From: Deltaproteobacteria bacterium
GTDB taxonomy: Bacteria > Myxococcota_A > Polyangia > Haliangiales > JADYYK01
Assembly (NCBI GenBank): GCA_020853705.1
Contig: JADYYK010000121.1
Span: forward strand, 23,589-87,588
Direction: 5' to 3'
Length of the DNA: 64,000 nucleotides
A program made the position numbers and the translations under genes. The notes beneath the pieces were generated by a model that ran no database searches, was not told the origin of the DNA, and saw nothing but the letters and a program-made list of their open reading frames with translations. Positions 56,501 through 64,000 of this stretch are shown here, piece by piece. Numbering within the stretch: position 1 is the first letter of the stretch; every line of letters starts with the position of its first letter.

Positions 56501-58045
56501 TTACACCGGAACCACGCCGCGCTTCTTGGGGTACGGGCGCAGGCGCTTGGCGGTGGCGGCGTCGAGGCGGGCGGCCAGCTCGCCGCGCAGGTGCGCGCCG
56601 GGGACCACGGCGTCGATGTGCAGATCGGCGGCCAGGCGGTAGATGTCGACGTCCTCGCGATACTCGGCGCGCAGCTTCTCGACGTAGGCGGCGCGCTCGG
56701 CCTCGGGCTGCTCCTGGATCTTGTTGAAGTAGACCGCGTTGACCGCGGCCTCGGCGCCCATCACCGCGATCATGGCCTGCGGCAGCGCCAGGGTGGCGTC
56801 GGGCTCGAAGCCGGGGCCGCAGAAGGCGTACAGGCCGGCGCCGTAGGCCTTGCGCACGACCACGCACAGCTTGGGCACGCTGGCCTCGCTGATGGCGCTG
56901 ATCATCTTGGCGCCGTGGCGGATGATGCCCTGGCGCTCGACCACGGTGCCGATCATGAAGCCGGGCACGTCGGCCAGGAAGACCAGCGGGATCTCGAAGG
57001 CGTCGCACAGCCACACGAAGCGCGCGCACTTGTCGGCGCTGTCGCCGAACAGCACGCCGCCCTTCCACTTGGGCTGCGACGCCACCAGGCCGACCACGCG
57101 GCCCTCGAGGCGCGCGAAGCCGGTGATGACCTCCTTGGCGAAGCGCTTCTTGATCTCGAAGAACGAGCCCTCGTCGCACAGCTCGGCGATCAGCTTGTAC
57201 ATGTCGAACGACTGGTTCTGGTTGGGCGGCAGGATGGCGTCGATGCCGGGGCCGGGCGCGGGCGGGCGCGGCGCGGCGGGCGCTGGGGTCTCGCCGGCGC
57301 GCTGCGGCAAGTAGCCGAGGTACTCGCGTGCGCGCTGCAGGACCTCCTGCTCGTTGGCGGCCAGCAGATCGCCGCAGCCCGAGACCTCGCAGTGCATGCG
57401 CGCGCCGCCGAGCTCCTCGAGGCCGACCTTCTCGCCGATCACCATCTCGGCCATGCGCGGCGAGCCGAGATACATCGAGGCGTTCTTGTCGACCATGAAG
57501 ACCACGTCGCAGAACGCCGGGATGTACGCCCCGCCGGCGGCCGACGGCCCGAACAGCAGGCAGATCTGCGGCACGAAGCCCGACAGCGCGACCTGGTTGT
57601 GGAAGATCCGCCCGGCGTGGCGCCGGCCCGGGAACATGTCGATCTGATCGGTGATGCGCGCGCCCGCGGAGTCGACCAGGTAGAGCAGCGGCACCCGCAG
57701 CTTGCCGGCCTGCTCCTGGATGCGGACGATCTTCTCGACCGTGCGCGCGCCCCACGAGCCGGCCTTGATGGTCGAGTCGTTGGCCATGATGGCCACGGTG
57801 CGGCCGTGGATCTTGCCCAGGCCGGTGACCACACCGTCGGCGGGCAGGTCGGGGGCGTTGCAGTTGGCCAGCAGACCGTCCTCGATGAAGCCGCGGCCCT
57901 CGTCGTCGAGCAGGAGGCGCAGCCGCTCGCGCACGAACAGCTTGCCCTCGGCCTTGTTCTTGTCGTGATACTTGGGCTGCCCGCCGGCGAGCACCCGGGC
58001 GGTGACACGGCCCAGCTCTTCGGCGTCGTGGTTCTTCACGGTCAA
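56501..58045 (-). CDS. Acyl-CoA carboxylase carboxyltransferase (beta) subunit
   Basis: The TTG start is chosen for the AGGAG site six bases upstream, giving 514 residues. It has two crotonase-fold halves with the biotin carboxylase-partner motifs RERLRLLLDDEG, DSAGARITDQ, LFGPSAAGGAYIPAFCD, FLADVPGFMIG and RKAYGAGLYAFCGPGF. These fit the PccB/MccB/AccD5 family that carboxylates short or medium acyl-CoA. An unusual Ala/Pro-rich insertion (about 25 residues) separates the halves. The partner biotin carboxylase is not in the window. Substrate (propionyl-, acetyl- or other acyl-CoA) is not decidable. Confidence 0.9.
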   Translation of the reverse strand: MTVKNHDAEELGRVTARVLAGGQPKYHDKNKAEGKLFVRERLRLLLDDEGRGFIEDGLLANCNAPDLPADGVVTGLGKIHGRTVAIMANDSTIKAGSWGARTVEKIVRIQEQAGKLRVPLLYLVDSAGARITDQIDMFPGRRHAGRIFHNQVALSGFVPQICLLFGPSAAGGAYIPAFCDVVFMVDKNASMYLGSPRMAEMVIGEKVGLEELGGARMHCEVSGCGDLLAANEQEVLQRAREYLGYLPQRAGETPAPAAPRPPAPGPGIDAILPPNQNQSFDMYKLIAELCDEGSFFEIKKRFAKEVITGFARLEGRVVGLVASQPKWKGGVLFGDSADKCARFVWLCDAFEIPLVFLADVPGFMIGTVVERQGIIRHGAKMISAISEASVPKLCVVVRKAYGAGLYAFCGPGFEPDATLALPQAMIAVMGAEAAVNAVYFNKIQEQPEAERAAYVEKLRAEYREDVDIYRLAADLHIDAVVPGAHLRGELAARLDAATAKRLRPYPKKRGVVPV

Positions 58046-58254
58046 CGGAGTCTCCTTGCCTGGCCCGGTCGGGGCGCGCGGATTATGGGGGGGGCGGGGG
58101 CGACAGTTCAACCCGTCCAGTCTTCGGGCATGGCAACTGGAGCAGCCAGCCAGCGGGGCTTGCAGACGCCTGTGGGCAGCCCGGGCGGACATTGCAAGTA
58201 TCCGATAAGGCGTTGGTTTCGGTTGGCCCAGGGCTTGCTTTACAGGGCGCTGCC
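58046..58254. other. Divergent gap between carboxylase and UDG-like lipoprotein genes
   Basis: About 210 bases that should contain promoters for both directions. I see a poly-G tract (58087-58103) and AT-richer sequence near 58195-58240 (for example TTGCAA, TTGGTT), but no confident -35/-10 pair. No small gene is apparent. Confidence 0.45.
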
Positions 58255-60243
58255 ATGACCAACTTGAAGACGATCGCCCTGCTGCTTTCGACCACGATGC
58301 TGGCTGGCGCTGGCTGTGGCGGCGAGCCCGCGGTGGACTTCGAGGTCGGCCCCGAGACCGAGCAGGTCGATGGCAAGGCCGACGCCAACTCCGCCCTGTT
58401 CGCGGGCAGCCCGACCGAGTTCGACCCCGGCCCGCCGGCGGCGTGGGCCGAGCTGTTCGCCCAGGTGCCCAACTACCGCCTGATCTCGCGCCAGCTGGGC
58501 GCCGAGTGGCTGAAGCCCGGCCCCGACGGCAAGACCCGGCTGGCCACCGTCAACGAGCAGCGCGTCGCCCAGATGCTGACGCCGATCCCCGAGTACACCC
58601 TGACCAAGGACAAGTTCCGCTTCGAGATGGGCCCGCTGTTTTACCGCGGTCGCCTCGATGGCAGCGCGCGCGTGCTGGTGGTCGGCCAGGACGCCGCCAC
58701 CGACGAGGCGCTGGTGCACCGCGCCTTCGTGGGCGCCACCGGGCAGAAGGTGCAGGCCTTCCTGAACTCGGTCGGCGTGCCCAGGAGCTACATCTGCGTC
58801 AACACCTTCATCTACAGCATCTTCGAGCAGTTCGACGAGTTCACCGAAGAGGTGGCGATGAAGACCGCCATCAAGGACTTCAGGAACCAGCTGCTCGACA
58901 AGATCATGAAGGAGAACAAGATCGAGCTCATCATCAGCTTCGGCAGCGCGGCGCACGCCACGGTGCGCAGCTTCCGCGACGAGAAGCTGGGCGGCAAGCT
59001 GCCCAGGAACGTGCTGTGGGTCCCCATGCTGCACCCCGGCATGGCGGGCATCGGCCTCAAGAACGAGGACGCCACCATGGTGCAGAAGGTGGCCGAGAGC
59101 TTCGCCCAGGGCTGGAAGAAGGTGTGGGCCAAGAAGAAGTCGACCCGCGGCTGGCTGGTCTCCGACACCGGCGGCCGCAAGTGGCCGGCGACCAAGTACT
59201 ACTACTACAACAACGACATCCCCTATCGAGACCTGCCCTACGGCGCCTCGCGCGAGCTGGGCCGCGGCGGCACCAAGAGCGAGCGCGGCCAGTCGGGCAT
59301 GCAGGTCCAGCTGCGCAGCGCCGCCGGCGTGCGCTACGAGGCGCCGACCACGCCGTGCCCGAGCACCGTCAGCAAGGCCAAGGCTGGCCTCGACGCCCTG
59401 GGCCCCGGCGAGATCACCTGGGAGCCGGCGCGCGTGGGCGCGACCCGCCATGACCCGGGCCCGCAGCCGGCCTGGGTGGAGCTCCTGGCGCGCACGCCCA
59501 GCGCCGAGGTGGTCGAGACCGAGAGCGGCGTCATGCTGGCGACCGACTTCACGCAGCCGGTGTGGTACCGCGGCCGCATCAACGGCGCGCCGCGCGTGCT
59601 GGTGCTGGCCCAGGACCTCGGCGTCGATCAGCTGGTGGCCGGGCGCGCGCTGGTCGGCGAGCTGGGGCAGAAGTTGCAGCACTTCCTGAACAACGCCGGC
59701 GTCGGCCTCGACTACCTGGCGCTCGAGGTGGTGCCCTACCCGCTCACCAACGTGGCGCCCGAGAGCGTGCCCGCGCTGGCCGCCAGCCCCACGCTGGCGA
59801 AGTTCCGCGACGAGCTCCTGAACAAGGTGCTGGCCGAGAAGCCCATCACTGTGGTGCTGACCGTGGGCCCGGTGGCCGACGCCGCCTTCGAGCGCGTCAG
59901 CGCGGGCTACAAGGGCAAGTGGATCAGGCTGACCGACCCGACGGCCAGCACCGCGGTGCAGTCGTGGAACCTGGGCATCTCGGCGCTCGAGGAGGCCGGC
60001 TTCACTGGCGCGGCGACGGTGTACACCAAGACCTCGCTGGCGGCAGCGCGCAAGCAGATCCCGCGCGACGACCTGCGCTGGGGGCTGCCGCTGTGGTTCG
60101 GCTCCAGCGGAGACCTCAGCCAGCACAGCCACGAGGCCTGGGTGTTCTGGAACGCGCCGCGCTGGGTCAACACCGAGGTGCCCGAGCCGCCGGTGCCGGC
60201 GACGGCGACCACGACGGCGCCACCCGCGTCCGCGCAGCCGTAG
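58255..60243 (+). CDS. Exported lipoprotein with two uracil-DNA-glycosylase-like domains
   Basis: The 662-residue protein starts with a lipoprotein signal (TNLKTIALLLSTTMLAGAGC, Cys21). Two homologous domains follow. Domain 1 (about 128-285) has RVLVVGQDAATDEA, RAFVGATGQKVQAFLNSVG, ICVNTFIY, LIISFGSAAHATV and VPMLHPGM (His260-Pro261). Domain 2 (about 437-590) has RVLVLAQDLGVDQL, RALVGELGQKLQHFLNNAG, VVLTVGPVADAAF, but a DPT in place of the HP motif. This is the order of motifs of the UDG superfamily (GQD/GEAPG, FVG-G, LG-A, HP). A lipid-anchored UDG fold outside the cytoplasm is unexpected. Domain 1 may be active or DNA-binding, domain 2 is probably degenerate. The tail is Pro/Ala/Thr-rich. 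Confidence 0.75.
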   Translation: MTNLKTIALLLSTTMLAGAGCGGEPAVDFEVGPETEQVDGKADANSALFAGSPTEFDPGPPAAWAELFAQVPNYRLISRQLGAEWLKPGPDGKTRLATVNEQRVAQMLTPIPEYTLTKDKFRFEMGPLFYRGRLDGSARVLVVGQDAATDEALVHRAFVGATGQKVQAFLNSVGVPRSYICVNTFIYSIFEQFDEFTEEVAMKTAIKDFRNQLLDKIMKENKIELIISFGSAAHATVRSFRDEKLGGKLPRNVLWVPMLHPGMAGIGLKNEDATMVQKVAESFAQGWKKVWAKKKSTRGWLVSDTGGRKWPATKYYYYNNDIPYRDLPYGASRELGRGGTKSERGQSGMQVQLRSAAGVRYEAPTTPCPSTVSKAKAGLDALGPGEITWEPARVGATRHDPGPQPAWVELLARTPSAEVVETESGVMLATDFTQPVWYRGRINGAPRVLVLAQDLGVDQLVAGRALVGELGQKLQHFLNNAGVGLDYLALEVVPYPLTNVAPESVPALAASPTLAKFRDELLNKVLAEKPITVVLTVGPVADAAFERVSAGYKGKWIRLTDPTASTAVQSWNLGISALEEAGFTGAATVYTKTSLAAARKQIPRDDLRWGLPLWFGSSGDLSQHSHEAWVFWNAPRWVNTEVPEPPVPATATTTAPPASAQP

Positions 60244-60245
60244 CC

Positions 60246-60262
60246 GCGGACACCGCTTTTTT
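60246..60262 (+). terminator. Short intrinsic terminator after the UDG-like gene
   Basis: GCGG-ACA-CCGC followed directly by six T residues, three bases beyond the stop codon (TAG). The stem is only four base pairs but very GC-rich, and the T run is clear. Confidence 0.5.
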
Positions 60263-60352
60263 GCCGCAGAAACGCCGCACCGCATCCTGAAAACTGCCTG
60301 GCTCGTACTTCGTCAACCTGGCATCCTCGCCACGGAGAGTCAGGGTGCGGTC

Positions 60353-63166
60353 ATGGATGACTTCGCACGGGTAGCCAAGCAGCTGGCCACAGTCGCAGAT
60401 CCGGTGCACCTGCTCGAGGGGCTGTTCGCCTTCGCGCCGGTCGGCTTCCAGATCTATGACGCCAGTGGCCACAGCGTGGTGGTCAACAAGGCGTTTCGCG
60501 AGCTGTTCGGCTCCGAGCCGCCGCCCGACTACAACATCCTCGCGGACGACCTGGCCGAGAAGCAGGGGCTGACGGCCGAGATCAAGCGCGCCTTCGCGGG
60601 CGAGACCGTGCACCTGCCGGCGTTCTGGTACGACCCGCGCGACCTGCGCTCGGTCACCGTCACCGAGGGCCGCCGCGTCGCCATCGAGATGACGCTGCTG
60701 CCGCTGCGCGACGCCAGCGGCGCGGTCAGCCACGTGGCGTCGTGCTTCAAGGACGTGACGCCGCAGCACGTGCTGGCCGAGGTGGTGGACAAGCTGCGCC
60801 TGCGCGACGAGGAGCTGTCGGCCACCCTGCGCAGCATCGGCGACGGCGTCATCGCCACCGACGCGACCGGCCAGGTCGTGCGCATGAACACGGTGGCCGA
60901 GCAGCTGACCGGCTGGCGCGCCGACGAGGCGCGCGGACGAGCGCTGGCCGAGGTCTTCCACATCGTGAGCGAGGACACCCGCGCCGTCATCGACAGCCCG
61001 GTGACCACGGTGCTGGCCGAGGGCGCGGTGGTCGGGCTGGCCAACCACACCGTGCTGATCGCCCGCGACGGGCGCGAGCGCGCCATCGCCGACAGCGGCG
61101 CGCCCATCCGCGATCGCGCCGGCCGCACCCTGGGCGTGGTGCTGGTCTTCCGCGACGTCTCCGCCGAGCGCCGCGCCGAGCTGGAGCAGCAGCGGCTGGA
61201 GGCCGCGGCGCGCCACAGCGAGGCGCGCTACCGCATCCAGTTCGAGCACGCGCCCGAGGCCATCGTCACCTTCGACCTCGCCGCCGGCAAGCTGGTCGAG
61301 GCCAACCCGGCGGCGGCGCGCCTGCTGGGCTGGAGCGTCGAGGAGCTCCTCGAGCGCAGCGTGGCCGACATCAGCCCGGCCCGGCAGCCCGACGGCCGCG
61401 ACTCCGCGCTGGCGGCGCGGGCCTGGATCGACCAGGCCCTGGCGGGCGGCCGGCCGGTGTTCGAGTGGACCCACCAGGGCGCCGACGGCGAGGCGATCGC
61501 CTGCGAGGTGCGCCTGGTGCAGCTGCCTGGTGCGCCCGGGCAGCTGCTGTGTCGCGGCACCATGCTCGACATCCGCGAGCGCAAGCGGCTGGCCGAGCTG
61601 TCGCTGCGCAGCCTGGAGCTCGAGCAGCAGAACCTGCGCATCCGCGAGGCCAACCGCCTGAAGAGCGAGTTTCTGGCCAACATGTCACACGAGCTGCGCA
61701 CCCCGCTCAACGCCATCATCGGCTTCGCCGAGCTGATGGTCGATGGCCGCGTCGCGCTGGACAGCCCGCAGCACGACGAGTTCCTGGGCGACATCCTGGC
61801 CAGCGGCCGCCACCTGCTGCAGCTCATCAACGACGTGCTCGATCTGGCCAAGGTCGAGGCCGGCAAGCTGGAGCTGCACCCCGAGCCGGTCGACCTCGAG
61901 CGCCTCATCCACGAGGTGCGCTCGATCCTGCGCTCGACGGCGGCCAGCCGGCAGCTCGCGGTCGCGGTCGAGGTCGAGGTCGCCGCCGACCTCGGCCCGG
62001 TCACGCTGGATCCCGCGCGCTGCAAGCAGGTGCTGTACAACTACCTGTCGAACGCGCTGAAGTTCTCCGCCGAGGGCGGCCGGATCACGGTGCGCGCGCG
62101 TGCGCTCGACGCCGACTGGTTCCGCCTCGAGGTCGAGGACACCGGGGTGGGCATCTCGGAGGGCGATCTGCCGCGGCTGTTCCACGAGTTCCAGCAGCTC
62201 GACAGCGGCGCCGGCAAGCGCCACCAGGGCACCGGCCTCGGGCTGGCGCTGACCAGGCGGCTGGCCGAGGTCCAGGGCGGCGCGGTCGGGGTCTCCAGCG
62301 TGCTCGGGCGGGGCAGCGTGTTCCACGCCGTGCTGCCGCGCAACGCTGGACCGGGCCGGGCGCCGCGCCGGCCGCCGTCGCCGGTGGTCGGGCCCGCCGG
62401 GGCGCGCCGCGTGCTGGTGGTCGAGGACGACGCCGCCGAGCAGCGCGTGCTGGTGGAGGCGCTGGCTGCCGCGGGCTACTCGGTCGACACCGTGACGACG
62501 GGCGCGGCCGCGCTGGCGCGCTGCCAGACCCAGGACTACGACGCCATCACGCTCGATCTCCTGCTGCCCGACATGAACGGGCTGGATCTGCTGGCGGCGC
62601 TGCGCAGTGGCGGGCGCAACAGCGGCGCGGCGGTGGTGGTGGTCACCGTGGTCGCCGAGGCGGGCGCGATGGCCGGCTTCAGCGTGCACGACGTGCTGCA
62701 CAAGCCGCTCGAGCCCGCGCTGCTGCTGGCCTCGCTGCGCCGCGCCGGGGTCGCCCCGGGCGCCTGGGGCGGCGTGCTGGTGGTCGATGACGACGCCAGC
62801 GCGCTGCGCCTGATGGAGGCCGCGCTCAAGCACCTCGGCTACGCCACGGTGTGCCGCGGCGACGGCGAGAGCGGCATCAGCGCGGCCGAGGCGCTGGCGC
62901 CCGCGGCCATCGTGCTCGACCTCATGATGCCTGGCCTCGACGGCTTCGGATTCCTGCAACGGCTGCGCGCGCGGCCGCGCCTCAGCCGCACGCCCGTCAT
63001 CGTGTGGACCCAGAAGGATGTGACCCGCGACGAGGCGCAGCGCCTGCTCAGGTCGGCGCACGCCATCCTGCGCAAGCACGACGGCGCCGCCGCCCTGCTG
63101 GCGGAGCTGGCGCCGCTCTTGCCCGCGCGCCCGCCTGCGCCGCTGCCCGGCCCCGGGGAGGGCTGA
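60353..63166 (+). CDS. Hybrid sensor histidine kinase with three PAS and two receiver domains
   Basis: The 937-residue cytoplasmic protein has three PAS domains (about 20-130, 150-280 and 285-415; for example GVIATDATGQVVRMNTVAEQ and IVTFDLAAGKLVEANPAAAR), then HisKA with NMSHELRTPLNAIIGF (His446). The HATPase_c domain carries the N-box NYLSNALKFS, DTGVGIS and GTGLGLALTRRL. Receivers follow with probable phosphoacceptors Asp735 and Asp856. There is no transmembrane helix, so it senses an internal signal through PAS. The second receiver ends in a Pro-rich tail. A single-domain response regulator follows by one base after the stop, forming a phosphorelay pair. Confidence 0.93.
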   Translation: MDDFARVAKQLATVADPVHLLEGLFAFAPVGFQIYDASGHSVVVNKAFRELFGSEPPPDYNILADDLAEKQGLTAEIKRAFAGETVHLPAFWYDPRDLRSVTVTEGRRVAIEMTLLPLRDASGAVSHVASCFKDVTPQHVLAEVVDKLRLRDEELSATLRSIGDGVIATDATGQVVRMNTVAEQLTGWRADEARGRALAEVFHIVSEDTRAVIDSPVTTVLAEGAVVGLANHTVLIARDGRERAIADSGAPIRDRAGRTLGVVLVFRDVSAERRAELEQQRLEAAARHSEARYRIQFEHAPEAIVTFDLAAGKLVEANPAAARLLGWSVEELLERSVADISPARQPDGRDSALAARAWIDQALAGGRPVFEWTHQGADGEAIACEVRLVQLPGAPGQLLCRGTMLDIRERKRLAELSLRSLELEQQNLRIREANRLKSEFLANMSHELRTPLNAIIGFAELMVDGRVALDSPQHDEFLGDILASGRHLLQLINDVLDLAKVEAGKLELHPEPVDLERLIHEVRSILRSTAASRQLAVAVEVEVAADLGPVTLDPARCKQVLYNYLSNALKFSAEGGRITVRARALDADWFRLEVEDTGVGISEGDLPRLFHEFQQLDSGAGKRHQGTGLGLALTRRLAEVQGGAVGVSSVLGRGSVFHAVLPRNAGPGRAPRRPPSPVVGPAGARRVLVVEDDAAEQRVLVEALAAAGYSVDTVTTGAAALARCQTQDYDAITLDLLLPDMNGLDLLAALRSGGRNSGAAVVVVTVVAEAGAMAGFSVHDVLHKPLEPALLLASLRRAGVAPGAWGGVLVVDDDASALRLMEAALKHLGYATVCRGDGESGISAAEALAPAAIVLDLMMPGLDGFGFLQRLRARPRLSRTPVIVWTQKDVTRDEAQRLLRSAHAILRKHDGAAALLAELAPLLPARPPAPLPGPGEG

Positions 63167-63167
63167 C

Positions 63168-63551
63168 ATGGCCAGCATCCTCGTGGTCGATGACAACCCG
63201 GCCAACCTGAAGCTGCTGGCCTTCCTGCTCACCAGCCACGGCCACAGCGTGCGCACCGCCAGCGACGGCGCTCGCGCGCTGGCCGCGGTGGCCACCGAGA
63301 AGCCGGCGCTGATCCTCATGGATCTGCAGCTGCCCGGGGCGGACGGCCTGACCATCACCCGGCAACTGAAGGCGGATCCGGCCACGCGCGGAATCCCGAT
63401 CATCGCGGTGACCGCGTTCGCGATGAAGGGCGACGACGAGCGCGCGCTGGCCGCGGGCTGTGACGCCTATGTGACCAAGCCGATCGACACCCGGGGCCTG
63501 CCGGTGCTGGTGCAGGAGCTGCTCGAGCGCGCGGGCGCCCCAGGAACTTGA
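63168..63551 (+). CDS. Single-domain response regulator (CheY/DivK-like)
   Basis: The 127-residue receiver has ILVVDDNPANLKLL, the phosphoacceptor Asp52 in ILMDLQLPGADG, Thr in IIAVTAFAM and Lys in VTKPIDT. No output domain. The overall sequence resembles DivK/CheY-type receivers. Encoded one base after the hybrid kinase stop, so it is the likely terminal acceptor or a shuttle to a phosphotransfer protein. Confidence 0.92.
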   Translation: MASILVVDDNPANLKLLAFLLTSHGHSVRTASDGARALAAVATEKPALILMDLQLPGADGLTITRQLKADPATRGIPIIAVTAFAMKGDDERALAAGCDAYVTKPIDTRGLPVLVQELLERAGAPGT

Positions 63552-63558
63552 CGGGCTG

Positions 63559-64000
63559 TCAACGTCCGTGGAAGACGGGCGGGCGCTTTTCGGCGAAGGC
63601 GCGCAGCGCCTCCTGGCGGTCCTCGGTCAGCAGCGTGACCTCGTAGCAGCGCCGCTCGTGCTCGAGGCCCTGCGCCAGCGGCAGCGACAGGCCGCCCTGC
63701 AGGGCCTCCTTGGCCTGACGCACCGAGATGGGCGCGGCCTGGCTGAGCTCGGACACCAGCGCGGCGACGGCGTCGGCCAGCGCGGCGGGGCCCGGCGCGG
63801 GGGCGAGATCGCACAGGCCCAGCGCGGCGGCGCGCTCGGCGCTGAAGCGCTGCCCGGTCAGGATGACCTGCTTGGCGCGCGCCAGCCCGATCAGGCGCGG
63901 CAGCCGCTGGGTGCCACCGGCGCCCGGGATGATGCCCAGGCGCACCTCGGTGAGGCCGAGCTGGATGCCCGGCGCGGCCAGCCGGAAGTCGCAGCACAGC
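63559..64000 (-). CDS. Enoyl-CoA hydratase/isomerase, C-terminal part (truncated by window edge)
   Basis: About 146 residues of a crotonase-family protein are visible; the start lies beyond the window. The first residues (CDFRLAAPGIQLGLTEVRLG) lead into IIPGAGGTQRLPRLIG, the oxyanion-hole and catalytic-Glu region of the family, followed by QVILTGQRFSAERAAALGLC. The C-terminal helices end in FAEKRPPVFHGR, typical of hydratases. It probably acts in fatty-acid or acyl-CoA degradation. It converges on the receiver gene with a gap of seven bases. Confidence 0.9.
   Translation of the reverse strand, partial: LCCDFRLAAPGIQLGLTEVRLGIIPGAGGTQRLPRLIGLARAKQVILTGQRFSAERAAALGLCDLAPAPGPAALADAVAALVSELSQAAPISVRQAKEALQGGLSLPLAQGLEHERRCYEVTLLTEDRQEALRAFAEKRPPVFHGR

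Noticed and set aside
55160..58258. 1032-residue reading frame on the plus strand
   Set aside because: It runs antisense to uppP, a lipoprotein gene and the carboxylase subunit; its His/Arg/Gln-rich translation has no family resemblance.

Overview
This is a high-GC, almost fully coding segment of a chromosome from a Gram-negative, predator- or soil-type bacterium, most likely a member of the Myxococcota (former Deltaproteobacteria). The pointers are the roughly 70% GC base use, three transmembrane Ser/Thr protein kinases of the PknB type, several PEGA-domain and lipoprotein genes, a Tol-Pal-type coiled-coil/TPR protein, and the gene order dprA-topA-trmFO-xerC-hslV-hslU-argB-argD-argF. I see no tRNA, rRNA, IS element, prophage or CRISPR array. 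No gap between genes exceeds about 210 bases.

Layout. Positions 1-3040 (+): the end of an acyl-CoA dehydrogenase, a double hot-dog enoyl-CoA hydratase, a CysQ-type phosphatase and a secreted FAM20-like protein. Positions 3150-12290 (-): a sigma-70 factor with a strong intrinsic terminator, a proline-rich methyltransferase coupled to psd, glnA-glnB, and pyrK-pyrD. Positions 12390-23835: a signalling and envelope block. A non-RD Ser/Thr kinase diverges from a tightly overlapping plus-strand operon (lipoprotein, PEGA protein, two secreted propeller paralogs), followed by two further tandem receptor kinases on the minus strand. Positions 23876-28781: rimI, a ZnT9-like cation transporter, ysxC, and divergent coaE-SDR-MBL hydrolase. 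Positions 28807-45232 (-): an Hsp70/J-protein/TPR module, arginine genes, the HslVU protease, XerC, TrmFO, TopA and DprA. Positions 45404-51524 (-): a LysM protein, a YbgF-like protein and a haem operon. Positions 51679-58045: thioredoxin, a six-PEGA-repeat envelope protein, UppP, a lipoprotein and an acyl-CoA carboxylase subunit. Positions 58255-63551 (+): a lipoprotein built from two uracil-DNA-glycosylase-like domains, then a hybrid histidine kinase and a receiver. The window closes inside an enoyl-CoA hydratase gene.

Most genes are housekeeping. The parts that look least described are: (1) the exported tandem UDG-fold lipoprotein at 58255-60243; (2) the 14.1-20.0 kb lipoprotein/PEGA/twin-propeller operon set between Ser/Thr receptor kinases; (3) the Hsp70-J-TPR module at 28.8-33.5 kb, whose J-protein and TPR protein share a small SRxDG domain; and (4) the exported FAM20-like kinase candidate at 2037-3038. 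Non-coding curiosities include a dispersed hairpin repeat (two tandem copies next to glnA, a third after trxA), three hexanucleotide microsatellites in gaps (one supplies the stop codon of the J-protein), a 64-base tandem duplication of a gene 3' end, and several start codons that sit about 5-8 bases behind a -10-like element. Genes within operons very often overlap by four bases (ATGA, GTGA or TTGA), which implies translational coupling.
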